DNA from: Paramacrobiotus metropolitanus
Lineage: Eukaryota; Tardigrada; Eutardigrada; Parachela; Macrobiotidae
Assembly: GCF_019649055.1 (NCBI RefSeq)
Contig: NW_026570487.1
Span: forward strand, 1 to 64,000
Direction of reading: 5' to 3'
Length of the DNA: 64,000 nt
This document shows positions 8,353 through 19,274 of this stretch, piece by piece (position 1 is the first letter of the stretch; the number at the start of each line of letters is the position of its first letter). The position numbers and the translations under genes were made by a program. Under the pieces are notes generated by a model. That model saw only the letters and a program-made list of their open reading frames with translations. It did no database searches and was not told the origin of the DNA.

Positions 8353-9376
8353 CAATTATTTTAAATTTTTAATTAATTATTTTCCGCGTTAGAAAAAAAA
8401 TATCAGAAATTCAGGAAAAATTCAGGAAAAATTTTCTAGCCGACCAAAAATTAATTTCGCCGGGGGAAATTAGTTCCCTTAATTTTTTGAAGGTTCAGAA
8501 AGGTTGGTAACCGAGGCTCAGAGGGTCTACACCGAGGCTCGAGGGTCCGGCCTAGTAAGGCTAGCTAACCCTATTTTTACCCTAATTAGATGTTTTTAAG
8601 CCCCTTTTTTCGGGTAAAAATAAGTTTTAGCCGGCCAAAACTACTTTTGGTCCGGTGAAAAGGAAAGTTGCCCGCCTATATCGGGTCTTTAGAGGCTCTA
8701 CAAGGCTTACCGAGGGTCAGTCGACCCTATTTACCGGGTAAGTCCGCGTGAATCCGCCTGTCGATCCGGTGAATCCCGCGCTGTTAAAGTTGCGGGTGCC
8801 ACTTAAGGCAAAGGCGACCCCGATTGATGAGGTTGAGAGGGTCCGCGAGGGTCCGCTGGGTCCGTGCCGTCCGTTCCGTCCGGGGATCCGCGGTAACCGC
8901 TAATCAACCCGGGCAAAGTCCGTCCGAGGGTTGTCTCCGCGAGGAACGTTCCGTCCACGCGCAAGAAGAGGGTCTGCCGAGGCTTTCTGCCCGCAAGAGA
9001 GAGAAAAGAGACCAGACCGTTCTGGCTGGCGGCGATCAGATGGGGATGGGAACCTTCGGTTCTCCCCTTTCTTCACGTCGGCCGTTACGGATGTAGGTCT
9101 ACACCGTGGTCTCAAGAGGGTCCGTTGAAGGAAGACTCAGATCTGCTATCATATGACAGCAGGCGAACAAAGGCTCACGATAGTGAGAGAAGGCTTTATT
9201 GTGATAGCAATAAAGTACAGAAAACCCAAACACAAAGGCTCGGTGTGAGCAGGATCGTGAAAGTACATTGAATGATCTGCTAGTGACAAAGTGAACGGCA
9301 CATCGAGCCGAAAACATGGGAAAAAGCCTAATGCGGCACTGGGCTGATCCAACACGAGCGAACGAACGCTGATAGG

Positions 9377-9476
9377 CCGAGATGTGGAAGTGGGGCGTGG
9401 CTCCGCCTACATCGAGGCCGATGATTGGCCGAGACGTAAGGCTGGGCGGAAAGCTGCCTGAGTCGAGGCCGATCAA
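9377..9476. repeat. ~52-bp imperfect tandem duplication
   Basis: Two units start with GGCCGAGA and end with TCGAGGCCGAT, separated by GC-box-like GGGGCGTGGC and GGGCGG segments. The block lies at the GC-rich edge of the retroelement region. Confidence 0.6.
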
Positions 9477-9599
9477 GCGCTCAACAGCGAGTGCGACTCG
9501 GTGTGAGTCAGCACACCGGAAGCGGGACTGTCGCTGGCTGCCTGCTCGTAGGCTGCCATAGCGACTGGCCCAACAGCTGCTATTTTAAAAATTCATATG

Positions 9600-10185
9600 C
9601 TATCAACTTACGACTTGCGTTGAAATTTGCCTGGCTTCTGTTATGACATTAACAGTAAGTGGTGAGGACAACCATTTTAAGTTGAAAACGTGTCGTTTGA
9701 CTGTCCCAAAACAAAAAAAGCAACCGATCTGCCTACGCGGAATACTGAACTCCACGGAATTTCGCGGATATATCAAAATCGCTCCCGGACGGGCTTGCAC
9801 AGTTGCACAACAACAGAGCCGTCAAGCTTTCAATACACTACAGTTTTCAGTAAAGACGCAGGACCATGGCGCGCAGCTATTAATTTTGTTTAAGTTCTGT
9901 TTCATGATATCGCGTACTTCAGTACTGTACTTATGTTAGGCTATAGCCCTGTGGACTGTACTTATTTTACAAGCAACAGAAATTTATTCGTAGCAGATCT
10001 TCTTGTTGTACAACGCTGTTGCTAATTGCTATCAATGTCCAGTGTCATATTATTGTTCGTTGACTGGTATTGATCTTGAAATACTGTACAAAATTTGGAC
10101 GTACTTTTTTCGGAGTGCACCCGACTCCGTTCTCGTCCTAAGTAGCAAAACTCGTTTCCAATTTTGTGGGTTGAAATTGTCAACT
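9600..10185. other. 5' flank of F-box pseudogene, duplicated inverted at 52.7-53.06 kb
   Basis: No gene is visible. The part from about 9,840 to 10,185 matches the minus strand of about 52,740-53,060 (shared blocks such as GGCGCGCAG, TTTTGTT.AAGTTCTG and TACAAAATTTGGACGT-like sequence), followed in both places by the same N-terminal exon. It is therefore the upstream or promoter region of a family member that exists in two copies. Confidence 0.5.
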
Positions 10186-12126
10186 ATGTTCAGCACTACG
10201 AAGCAGGATGGCGCTGTGTACGTTCTTGGCAGCGATCAGCGGATGCGTTACGGGAAAGTAGTGGACGTGGCGAAAGATTGATCTCTTTGTCGATCTGCTG
10301 TGTCCGAACCGAGAACGTGAATTTGCGCCTTTCGGCAGCGTTTTCTCCCCGCGTCCCATAAATCGGATGGACATGATAATTTTGCATGACCTACAACATG
10401 CCATCGTCGCGGTGGAGGTTTTGGTGCGGATGGCGCAGTCCGGACACGGGAGCGTCCTGCACCGACATCATTCCTACCGAACGCATTCGACAGCCTTGTG
10501 ATGTGGCAGCTTACCTGCGGCTGGCTGAGCGGCATAAAGCGCTGGATAAAAAAACCCTGCTATGGTTATAATCCCGACGAACACCATTTACTTTGGGACC
10601 GCATCCCTCCGGGGAACTCGGTCGACGCGTTTACTGTGCGTAGTGTGGACCTAGTTGAGGAATTCCGTTCGCCCTGGGAAGAATGCGCTGCGCTCGTTAA
10701 ACGCTTGAAGGGCTACGATCTGTACTTATGCTCGCCCGTTTTCGTGGTGGACCTCCAGGACGGGAAGCTGAAATACGTTTACCAACTTTGTAGTAAATAG
10801 ATGAACGTATGATCACAGCGGCACAGTTCAGATGGTGGTAAGTGCGAGATGCTCCATCACCTGGCAAATATCTTTTATGTAGGTGTTGAACGATTTTAGA
10901 GAGATAGATTTGCTCGACATTGTCAAGTATCTTAAAGCTGAACCTGCGAGATGCTTCTTGATGGCAAATGTTTTGTTGTAAAAAGTGTCGAACCGTTTTT
11001 CGGGGACGATGTTTTCATGGGAGGTTGCTTGACATTGTCAAGTATCTTAACGGGGAATTTCCGACCACTGACGACGGGATGGTGTTACCGGCGGAACTGT
11101 GGCAGGAGGTCTTCTCAAAGTTGAACACCGTGACTCGGACGAAGCTCCGTGCGGTGTGCAAAACATGGGACCCGATCATGGCACTGTGTTCCGTGATGGT
11201 CGTCCGCAATGACAATTACACCCAAAGGGATTGCGATGATTTTCTCAGCTTGGCCACTGTGTGCAAACGCTTACGCCCTGGCACCGAACGCGTTGTCATA
11301 ACTAGCCTCAATGATCGACGTTGGACGTTAGTGGACGGCGCGATGATGGTCAGCGACATCATGCACTATGTAGCAGATCATTCCGCAATTCGCCTGCGTG
11401 CCGTTTACCTACGTCGTGTCAAACTGCAGTTGCTAATTTACGGCGGTGTCATTGGTGCCCGTTCAGGCCGCCTTCGCGATTTTACTGGTAGACAAAAGCC
11501 CAGTGGCGAGCGCAGTTCAGAATACAACTACCTTTGGATGGACAAAGTTCATTGCCGGATGCCGCAGTCTGCCGTGTGACGCCATCCACCTCGCGAATTG
11601 ACCTGTTTTACTGATTTGCAGCTTTGATCTGGTACCGAAGCACTGGCGGAAGGCGCTTCCGTCTGAACGGCTGGACGCTGAGGTAAAAATCGACGTGCAC
11701 GCCGCGCGACTGCCGCTTGACGGCGATTTCGCCTGCGCTTTGCTGGATGCGTTGGATGCGGCACTGCCGATTCCGAGCGCCCAGGAGCTCCAGAATTTAC
11801 AGCAGCGGTTGAAAGCGCGCGGGAAGGAAGAGGAGGATCTTAAAGCAGTTGTCTGTAAGGTATAGATTCCAGGTGCAAGTTGCTTGAACCCGGTCTGCTA
11901 CGACTTTGAAAGTACTAAGATCAGTAGTAAGATGACATTTTTTTGGTAGATGCTATGTGCGGTGCAGTCCTGTGATCCGCGTCCGTCAGCCCATTACCGA
12001 GGGAAGAACTGGCGCTTAAACGGCCTGGGAAACTTGCAGTTGGAGAAATTGTCGCGTGTTACCCTGCACTTTCTCGTTGAAGCGCAGAAGAAGATAGCTC
12101 AGAAGGGAAGGTGCCCTATGCGATGA
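10186..12126 (+). pseudogene. F-box family member, degenerate
   Basis: The three family modules are present in order. (1) The Tudor/SH3-like exon at 10,186-10,800 begins VYVLGSDQRMRYGKVVDVA. It shifts frame at about 10,280 (an extra base before LFVDLLCPNRERE), again near 10,430 and again near 10,560. (2) The F-box exon, about 10,900-11,859, has VLPAELWQEVFSKL...TRTKLRAVC.TW. It shifts frame before the conserved SLPCDAIHLAN motif, and the Cys codon after LAN is TGA. It then runs open to a canonical AAG|GT donor at 11,859. (3) The last exon, 11,950-12,126, has SCDPRPSAHYRGKNW and a normal stop. The family is inferred to be substrate receptors of SCF ubiquitin ligases, since F-boxes bind Skp1. 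This copy cannot make a full protein. A ~115-bp tandem duplication precedes the F-box exon. Confidence 0.8.
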
Positions 12127-13053
12127 GATGAGCAATTCTGCTCCATGGATATTTGGCATTGGATACTAGGTTCCTTTTTACCAATATTTCGCTATTTCTC
12201 CCAGTTTCTGATGATTTGGTTTTATTCTTGTATCAGTACTTATGATTAATCGCTAATCGCTGGTTAATCCGCTTATCGCTAAACAGTTGGACTGTTAGCA
12301 TTAGGAGCCACATGATGCACTTCCTGCTGGGTCTGCCTTATAAAATCTTTTATTTTAAATAACTGTAACATGTTTGACGTTTCCGTCAGCCCAAGCTTTT
12401 AAGCTGAATCAGCACCTACGAGCACATTGTTGTAGCTTCTAAACTTTCACTGAAGTTATTCTTACTTCGTTGTTTAACCTTCTGAAACTAGCAGATCCCA
12501 AAATTCCAAATAAAACGCACGGAATAAATCGACGACGGCCGCCTTGGGAAACTGCAATTAAGTATAACTGCTCGTGACGGCAAATTTTTGCCTTCAGCAA
12601 TTGGTCCCTTTGTAATTATCAGGAAGCTAAATGAAGGCCAGATAATTTTATGCCACTAACACAGAATTGTTGCTAAAAGTCAGTTTATGACCTAAATTTC
12701 GGCCCACTACATGACCTTTTTCTTCCTCTCTTAATTCGCCATATCTCAGAACTGGGTGTTGCGAGAACAAACGGTTTTCTAGTTACGTCAAATAAAGCAT
12801 TCATTCGGCTTCAGAAAATGCTGGGACGATGTAAAAACATTCCAGTTTTTGCTCTCCATAGAGTAAATTTGCTAAGGGTAAGAAGGCCGTTCCTTCTGAG
12901 TTCCAATAGTTCCTCAAGTTGGAAACCTAAGAATCTAATATTAGGGACAGCTAATTACAGTTACCTCGCCGTGGCATACGTGATATGAGTTAATCAGTGA
13001 CATAAGTACGTTACGTATGGACCTGGTTTCACAAGTCCCACGGGTATCAGGTG
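12127..13053. other. Intergenic, AT-rich
   Basis: I see no gene, repeat array or RNA gene. Short ORFs here have no recognisable domain. Confidence 0.5.
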
Positions 13054-13222
13054 AGCCACAGCAAAATTCGAAATGTTCCGGCCCGAAACAAATCCACCGT
13101 CGCACTCGTCCCCTAATGCATTCTAGCGAGCAGATGCCGAGTAATGCGCGACAGCGACACATCATCCAGCCCGCCGGCGTCCACGCTCCACTTCTTCCCG
13201 CGGTAATGCGGGAAGAAGTGGA
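13054..13222 (-). pseudogene. Relic last exon of an F-box family gene (minus)
   Basis: The minus strand reads the last-exon signature HYRGKKWSVDAGGLDD, then LSRITRHLLARMH and a stop. It is closest to the last exons of the genes at 23.6 and 33.3 kb. The motif before HYRGKKW is missing because the sequence turns into its own mirror image at about 13,207. No F-box exon is attached. Confidence 0.7.
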
Positions 13223-13229
13223 AACTTTT

Positions 13230-13392
13230 TTTGTTGCAGGCGATGTTGGCGACGAATCCGCGCGGGACCGCGCCCATCGTTGATATAACGCAGGAGGAGG
13301 TGATGTGTTAAAAGTCTGCAGGGCTTAGAATTTAGAAACTGTCGCGTGTTGCGCTGCATTTGCTCATCCAGCTGGTGGACGCCCTGCCTTAA
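13230..13392 (+). pseudogene. Relic last exon of an F-box family gene (plus)
   Basis: A typical acceptor tract (TTTTTTTGTTGCAG) is followed by a decayed version of the last exon. The end is well preserved: it aligns with KLSRVALHLLIQL (AACTGTCGCGTGTTGCGCTG, then CATTTGCTCATCCAGCTGG). Internal stops and indels remove coding capacity. Confidence 0.65.
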
Positions 13393-14123
13393 TACCGATA
13401 GTAACTCCTCGTCTCGCTCATGCGACATTCCGTGTTTTCTGATTAACCTGTGTTACTTTAGCGAGCTTTACCATGTACGAAGAAGCATGCAAAGTGACCT
13501 TGTACAGCATGAAGCACTTGTCATTAGGACATAAAATAGAATTGTTGTGATACCGGTAATTCTCGGTCTCGCCCGCCGGTAGCTGTTTTCGCTAGTACAA
13601 ATAAACCGAAACACAGTTTTTAGAAAGGCAACCTGCGACCCGATGTCACACTGGATCTCGGTTTTGACGCTGTTTGCGAATCACCCTGGCAATCAATATA
13701 GTTTTGGCTATCATGTGGAGTTCCTTCTGCAAATCGTGTAGCTATTCTAAACAGCTCGCAGGCTGCCATTGCAAAACATTATTGGAACATACGGTGTTAG
13801 CTAGTTATGCCTTTTAGGCTATTACTTTACTCAACTCGACTGTAACAACGTGGCTTGAATAGCGAGACAGTCACGATTCACGTTATTACTCGTATTACGA
13901 TTTACGATACCGTTACACACTGCGCAGACCAGACATACTGATTATTAGAAAGCCATACATACTGTATAAACATTTACGTACTGAAAAGAAATAATCGTCC
14001 AACTTCGATACCCTGTTCACTGCACACTTTGGAAAACTAAACAAGCACAAACCTCTGAAATAAACCACCACCAAGAAATTCAGACAGATAGACAGACAGT
14101 TAACGGCCAACTGTTACGTTTCT
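13393..14123. other. Intergenic
   Basis: No gene or repeat recognised. Confidence 0.5.
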
Positions 14124-14773
14124 TCATAAGATCTGGCATTTACCGCGCCGTGGTGCAGAAGCCCCCAATTGACCCCCAGCGTGGTGCGGCTCTCCGAGAT
14201 TGCCCAGCTGCTGCTGGCCTTCAGCATGGTACGGCTCTCCAAGATTGCCCGGCTGCTGCGGGCCTTCAGCGTGCTGCGGCTCTCCGAAATTGCCCGGCTG
14301 CTGCTGGCCTCCGGCGTTATCTTGTCCTTCAAGTCCTTCCGCAATTTCTTCAGCCAGCTTCAATCCCACGGCAGCTGCACAGAGTTATAATGAAATATTT
14401 TTAGCAAGCCGAAGACCTATATGATTCCTATCGATTTCGAATTGGTCAAAAAGTAATACGCTTTAGACGTCATCGGAGACCCGAAAGTGACTCCGCCTAA
14501 ACGGCACGGTTAAAGTACTTTGAGTACTGGTAGTGTCAGTAAGACTAATATCTGCACTCACTTTTCAGAAACTGCCGGAGTTCGGTAGTGGTAGACCACT
14601 TGTATCCGATTTCGCAAAGGTGAACGGCACAAGCCACGACAACAGGCGGTGAGAAGGAGTACGTTTTCAGTATTTCCGAAGCCCATGGGAAGTGCAGCAG
14701 GACTTTGTGTCCGACCATTTGATGGAAGGAATTGAAGGCTACAGGTTCCAACCATTTTCGTTTCGTTTCATCG
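14124..14773 (-). CDS. Two exons of a possible cyclin-like gene
   Basis: Exon 14,773-14,562 (acceptor CACTATAG, donor GTGAGT) and exon 14,374-14,124 (acceptor CTCTGTGCAG, ends in TGA) join in matching phase. The first encodes FSPPVVVACAVHLCEIGYKW, which resembles the start of the second cyclin fold of T-type cyclins ('PPVVAC..HLACKW'). The second begins with a helix (LKLAEEIAEGLEG) and ends with three copies of a 15-residue Gln/Pro/Gly repeat (QQQPGNLGEPHHAEG type, 45-bp DNA units). The first cyclin box and the start codon were not found upstream, so the gene is partial or its 5' exons are too short to see. T- and K-type cyclins pair with CDK9/CDK12 in transcription elongation. That function is only suggested here. 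Confidence 0.35.
14205..14320. repeat. 45-bp tandem coding repeat, about 3 units
   Basis: Three imperfect 45-bp units encode the QQQPGNLGEP-type repeat on the minus strand in the last exon of the cyclin-like gene. Frame is conserved across units. Confidence 0.7.
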
Positions 14774-15274
14774 CTATAGTGAACACAATACATAAAATAA
14801 TGAATATACCATAACTGAAATGATAGATTACACTAAAAGCTGAGAAGTGTAAGAAACTTAGCATCCGGAGTAAACGAGATTCCATAAATATAACCTTATC
14901 ACAACAAGAACCGAACGCTGTTAGCTATAAAAGCGTAATTATTGACTGAAAGAGGCAATTCGAAGATCAGATCTAATAAAACTTAATGAACCATGAAGCC
15001 TACAATGCTGTTGTGACCTGCGTACTTACGGAAACGTAAAATCCGTTCTGAAGGAGATCCACAGTTTCTGGAGATCTTTCTCTTTTCCGCGAATAACGAA
15101 CAAGCCAGGAGAGTGGTCGGTAAACTGTCCTCCCTGCTCCCGAAACTGGTTATTGTACAATGTTATTGTAGTACTATTCTTGCTGCCACTAACAGTAACT
15201 TTACCATTAAGTAGTAGCACTACTAGTACCACTATCAGTAACAGTACAATTATAACAGTAACGGTAACAACAAG

Positions 15275-15505
15275 CAGGGTCGTCGCGAGATCCGAGGGTA
15301 GGGGCTCAAAAAAGCCACTTTTCTACGCTTTTCTATTGTGATTTTCGGTGCGCCAGCGCCAAAGCGCCAGCGCCAGTTCCATTTTTTTGCGCCAGCGCCA
15401 GTCCCATTTTTTCGCGCCAGCGCCAGCTCCCGGCGCACCATTTTCCCGTTTTCTCCCTCCGGAAGTGGGGCGCGCGCCACCCCTACCCCCCTCGCGACGG
15501 CCCTG
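15275..15505. mobile_element. hAT-like miniature transposon
   Basis: This 231-bp element starts CAGGGTCGTCGCGAG and ends with the inverse (CAGGGCCGTCGCGAG), 14 of 15 bases matching. A second matching block (GGGTAGGGG) lies just inside. It is flanked by the 8-bp direct repeats ACAACAAG (15,267-15,274) and ACAACAAC (15,506-15,513), which match at 7 of 8 bases. Terminal CAGGG and an 8-bp duplication are typical of hAT elements. The interior is a GCGCCA hexamer array (about 15,350-15,435). It has no coding capacity. Confidence 0.75.
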
Positions 15506-15513
15506 ACAACAAC

Positions 15514-16219
15514 TAACAGTAACAATTATTAGTACTACGTACAATGCCATTTTAAACGGATGAAAGGTACTGTAACAAGCTATGCGGCATATCTAAAAGC
15601 GGCTTTCTGCAGGCTGGTTACTCGGAAAAGTTGTGGCAGTGGAACGGGCAATTTCAGATGTGCACTGTCGATCAGACGCAGGTGCGGGTACTCTGCACTC
15701 GTATCGAATGTTACCGTCGCCATTTGTCCAAGTATGCTGTCTGACACTGGCCGCGGGTCAACTACTCGTAGCTCACACCTGTTACGATTACGAAGGGAGA
15801 ATACAGATATCTGTACGCATCCAAACCCTACTATCGAGTTCAAAGTCGCTTTTCCAATAACTTTCAGCGTACGCGAGCACGCAAGCGCAAGCGCAGTTAT
15901 CCGCGTCAAGTTACACCGTTTATTACGTCGTCTGTCCATGTGGTTCACGAGATTATTTCGAACCACTTGTAGGGGAAATTCAGTAGTGCATTAAACAGCT
16001 CCCGTGTGCTGCTCCAGTGATCCGGCCGGTGTTTTGCGTCATGGCTGCACAAGAGTCTATGCAGCAGTACACGTAGGTGTCAGGTGTAGAGTGCGCTAGT
16101 GACTTGCCCTTGTCGAAGCAGAGGAACAGTTATGTTATTTCTGTTATTTTTACGATTGTTTGCTATTTGGCAGTTGTTGGGATAGCTGACGACTGGATAC
16201 CTATACTTACTCTACTGCG
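15514..16219. other. Unresolved region, possible exons
   Basis: A 128-codon minus frame (15,966-15,580) and overlapping plus frames are open here, but none has a domain I recognise and no splice pattern is convincing. It might contain 5' exons of the minus-strand cyclin-like gene. I do not call a gene. Confidence 0.25.
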
Positions 16220-16554
16220 ATGTCAGGTGCGGTCTGCCACACTGTCCACGTCAATATTCTGGGCGACAATGATCTGTTCCGAATTGTTTGCGTGGTGGGC
16301 GACTGGGCGTGGCTGAAGACGGGCTCACTATGGACTTCTCCTGTCTTAAGAGTCCTAACCGACGACGCTTGCAAATCTTGCTCAACCGCATTTTCCAGCC
16401 GAGGTCAATGGCAGGTAACCTTCTTGCCAGAGCGTACACTGTTACCAAACCCGATGCTGTCATGCTTATGGGCGTGCTGAATACCGAACGCCGTCATGTT
16501 GCTGTCAAGAAGCTGCCCCACTACTTGAACAACGAAGCGTGTCGTCGGACATAG
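16220..16554 (+). pseudogene. Relic N-terminal exon of the F-box family
   Basis: The first half reads VHVNILGDNDLFR and, after a frameshift near 16,290, continues VAEDGLTMDFSCLKSPNRRR..ILLNRIF. This lines up with 'VNVLGdd.l.r.GrVVDVAEDGL.vDF.C...RR.ef..FnrIF'. A three-residue insertion (LKS) separates SC from PNRRR. The frame then stays open to a TAG at 16,552. No F-box or last exon follows. It could be part of a diverged gene, but the frameshift favours a relic. Confidence 0.6.
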
Positions 16555-17089
16555 TGTGATTCATACCAATTAAGTGTAGCACATTTGGTCGCATCAAGCT
16601 AAGCATGTTTCGAAAACATTCGTTTTTGCTCTTTACCGGAACCGAATGTAACAATAAAACGCTGTCCAGCCTGCGAAATTACGTTCTTTACGAGAGTTTT
16701 TCGGTGAAGCGTTTCTGAAGAAAAAAAACGTTAGGATAAGAAAGGAGCCGTTAGGATCTGCTTTCGTTAGGGTTGTTTGCGAGTTTCTTCTCGAAAGGTG
16801 ATTAACTCAAACAATCTAGACTGGAACTACGAATATTTTTGAATTGTTTTGCCGGCTTTGCTTCTGATTGTGAATTGGGTTATTTCACTTTTGCAGCAAG
16901 AAATCCAGGAAGGCCATAACACGATGGGCTGGTGTATGCGATACTTTACTCGGTTGCTGCCCGAAGAACTGTTTTTCTATACTCGCGCTAGTGTTGATTT
17001 TTTTCTATATGCGCTAGGATCGGCGAGATAGTCATAAATCATAAAGAGGGTTTCTTATTGTAGGCATTGTGCAGGGCGCTGTCTGCTGA
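16555..17089. other. Intergenic
   Basis: No gene recognised. A 60-codon frame at 16,849-17,031 follows a plausible splice acceptor (TTTTGCAG near 16,895), but there is no domain evidence. Confidence 0.4.
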
Positions 17090-17690
17090 TTCGGCACCAC
17101 GACATTTCGCCGAGGCCAGCTAGTCGCAGGACATTTGGTCCCAGGCATTCGCCGCGCGATGCGGATATCTAATCAGCAGGACATCATGCCGCGAGACTTT
17201 TCGTCGCGAGGCCATTTCGACACCGACATTTCGCCACAAGACTGCTTCTGCGACGACACCTTGTATCTCCCAGAAATAAACATTTATTACAAAAGTCTAG
17301 AAAACGGAAGAATATAAGAAGCCTACGAAATTTAACAAATACAAAAAATCTAAGAATCCCAAGAAACCTAAGAACCTAAAAAACCTAAGGAATTTAAGAA
17401 ATCGGAGAATATTTAAGATACCACCCTACAAACTTAAAAGAACCTTATAAATAACCTGAAAACCTACGCAAACATCCTGAAATCATGTGGAAACTCAGCG
17501 TGTCGAATTCGTTTGCGGCGAACTCTCCCCTAACAGATGTCTTGAGGCAAAATGTCGCAAAGCGATGTTTCAAACTAGTAAGTGTCCCAGCGTCCCGATG
17601 TCCCGTCCGAAATGTTTTCGCGGCGAAGAATCGCGCGTAAAATTTGAGTGTGGCGAAATGTCACACCCCCAACTGTCAGTGTGCGGAGAC
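17090..17690. mobile_element. Small element with GACATTTCGCC arms and CCTAAGAAA core
   Basis: The left arm (about 17,095-17,260) carries repeated GACATTT(C/G)G motifs, with perfect GACATTTCGCC at about 17,100 and 17,223. The right arm (about 17,500-17,665) carries the inverse, GGCGAAATGTC and relatives. Between them lies a degenerate array of AAGAAACCTAAGAA (about 17,315-17,420). This is the plan of a non-autonomous DNA transposon with subterminal repeats. Exact ends and target-site duplication were not identified. Confidence 0.5.
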
Positions 17691-17699
17691 GTTCTTCGG

Positions 17700-19274
17700 C
17701 TGCCCTGCATCTACTGGTCGCGATGGTCGTTCCTGTCCGGCGTATTATCGACTTATTCGACTGGACGACGATTTCGATTTTGGGCTCGGATTAATAATTT
17801 TTTTATATGCAACGTCTGCGATAATGTTTTTTTGTAAGTTTCGATATTGCGCTCAGCATTAGCATCGTAATGGACCTACTACCTATGTATAGTGTCGTGC
17901 ATACTTGTCGGTTTTCCTTATCTGCTTATAAATTCGCTTTAATCTGGCATGAAATCGGAATAACATGGTAGATTCGACTGACAACAGCAAGAGAAACTGT
18001 TACAGGCGGATTATTATATTCGTAATAATTAAAGTAATACGGTATATTGTATTTTTTTCACTGTCATTTTAAAGATGCAGCGTCAGCTACCCAGATCTAA
18101 TACATATTATAATTTAAAAAAATTTACTAACCCCAAAGTTTTTTTGAATAAATAAGTGAATTTTACTAAATTTTCGCATTTCTGGACAAAAACAAGAGTT
18201 AAATTTCCTAATTATATTCTAATTTCAGAAATTTAGCGAACCCAAAATGTTTCTTTGAATGAATAAGTAACTTTTATTACATTTCCCTCATTTCTGGGCA
18301 AAAAAGAATGGCTAATTTCGCGCTTCACTCGAGAGGTCAGTTTGGACTCTAATGTAAGTCAGTATGAAAATTCAAAAAAATCATTAATATCTCCCTCCTA
18401 GCGAAGTTAAATGTGCTCACCTATATCTTGAAGATTTTAGGTAGAAGGTTTCCAGATCTTGAAGATTTGCAGATTTTTGGCAGCAAGAGTCCGACTCGAT
18501 GAGTTAATGATGTACCAGTGAAGGCCTTTAGTCATTGTTTGATTGCGGAGAGACATGCATTATAATTATTTGCGAAATATTAAATACAATTCAAAATATT
18601 TAGTTGGTGGTAAAATAATTTTTAAATCATTAAGACATCAGCACACGGGAAAACGGAGAAACAAATGTTTTTGACATGATAATTTTTGCTGGAATTTTCG
18701 GGATGCATAGCAAATTAACTATGCACCCGAAAATTTTGTAGCGCATAGCACTTCCGTTTTTTATTACTGTGCGAATGAACAAGTAACATGATTGTCAGCA
18801 AGTTCGGGTGCAAAACATTGAACAAATATGTAAGTGCAGAATTTACTGGCTCAGTTAAACACGGTTTCCTCATCGTTCAGTCTGCACTTTGCACGTGCCG
18901 GCAGTGTGCGACTGGTCATCACTTGAAGATATGGACGTATCGATTTCTACAACGTGCGCGAATCCATATGTACGGACCAGTGCGGTCGATATTGCATTCA
19001 CCATACCATTAAAATAGTGCTATCTAGGACAACCGAGCTCCATTAAATTTATATCTTCGATCGTCGCTATATATGTATATTCCACCCGAGCAGAAATCAT
19101 AGAAATTCTGCGCCTGGACGATTGTCTTTTGCCTCAGCGATTAAAAAGCACGATGTTTAAATGATATCGCGTAATGTTGAATTCGAAAAACATTTTTACG
19201 ACGGGGAAGATATTGTTCACCGCCTATTCTAGTAAGAATTAGTAGAGCGATATTTCGATACCAGCTTGTACACG
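17700..19274. other. AT-rich intergenic region with a tandem duplication
   Basis: No gene found. Two ~75-bp units repeat at about 18,118-18,192 and 18,229-18,305; each runs from AAATTTA...AACCC to CATTTCTGG.CAAAAA with TTTGAAT.AATAAGT inside. The last ~200 bp before 19,275 would contain the promoter of the following F-box gene. Confidence 0.5.

Larger units (their letters stand above)
1..9560 (-). mobile_element. LTR-type retroelement, 5' part, decayed
   Basis: This block is GC-richer than the rest of the window, and its long open frames all lie on the minus strand. In transcription order they are: a Ser/Thr/Pro-rich and coiled-coil region (7,899 to 5,152), Gag (about 5,150 to 2,840), a Pro/Gly-rich linker (2,834 to 2,220) and a retropepsin (1,735 to 188). 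This is the gag-protease order of LTR retrotransposons, most like Ty3/Gypsy. Reverse transcriptase, integrase and the 3' LTR would lie left of position 1. The 5' LTR or leader should lie between about 8,000 and 9,560, but I could not find its exact ends or a primer-binding site. Several in-frame stops (7,852-7,854, 7,771-7,773, 6,160-6,162, 4,880-4,882, 3,536-3,538) suggest an inactive copy, unless stop readthrough is used. The superfamily is inferred; the gag and protease calls rest on motifs. Confidence 0.75.
7920..9560 (-). other. Non-coding leader / presumed 5' LTR of the element
   Basis: No convincing ORF is present. It contains a G/T-rich stretch near 8,030-8,100, an AT-rich stretch at about 8,290-8,470 and GC-rich sequence from 8,700 onward. 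This is where the promoter and 5' LTR of the minus-strand element should lie. Without the other LTR in the window, its boundaries cannot be fixed. The drop in GC content near 9,560 is the best visible edge. Confidence 0.4.
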
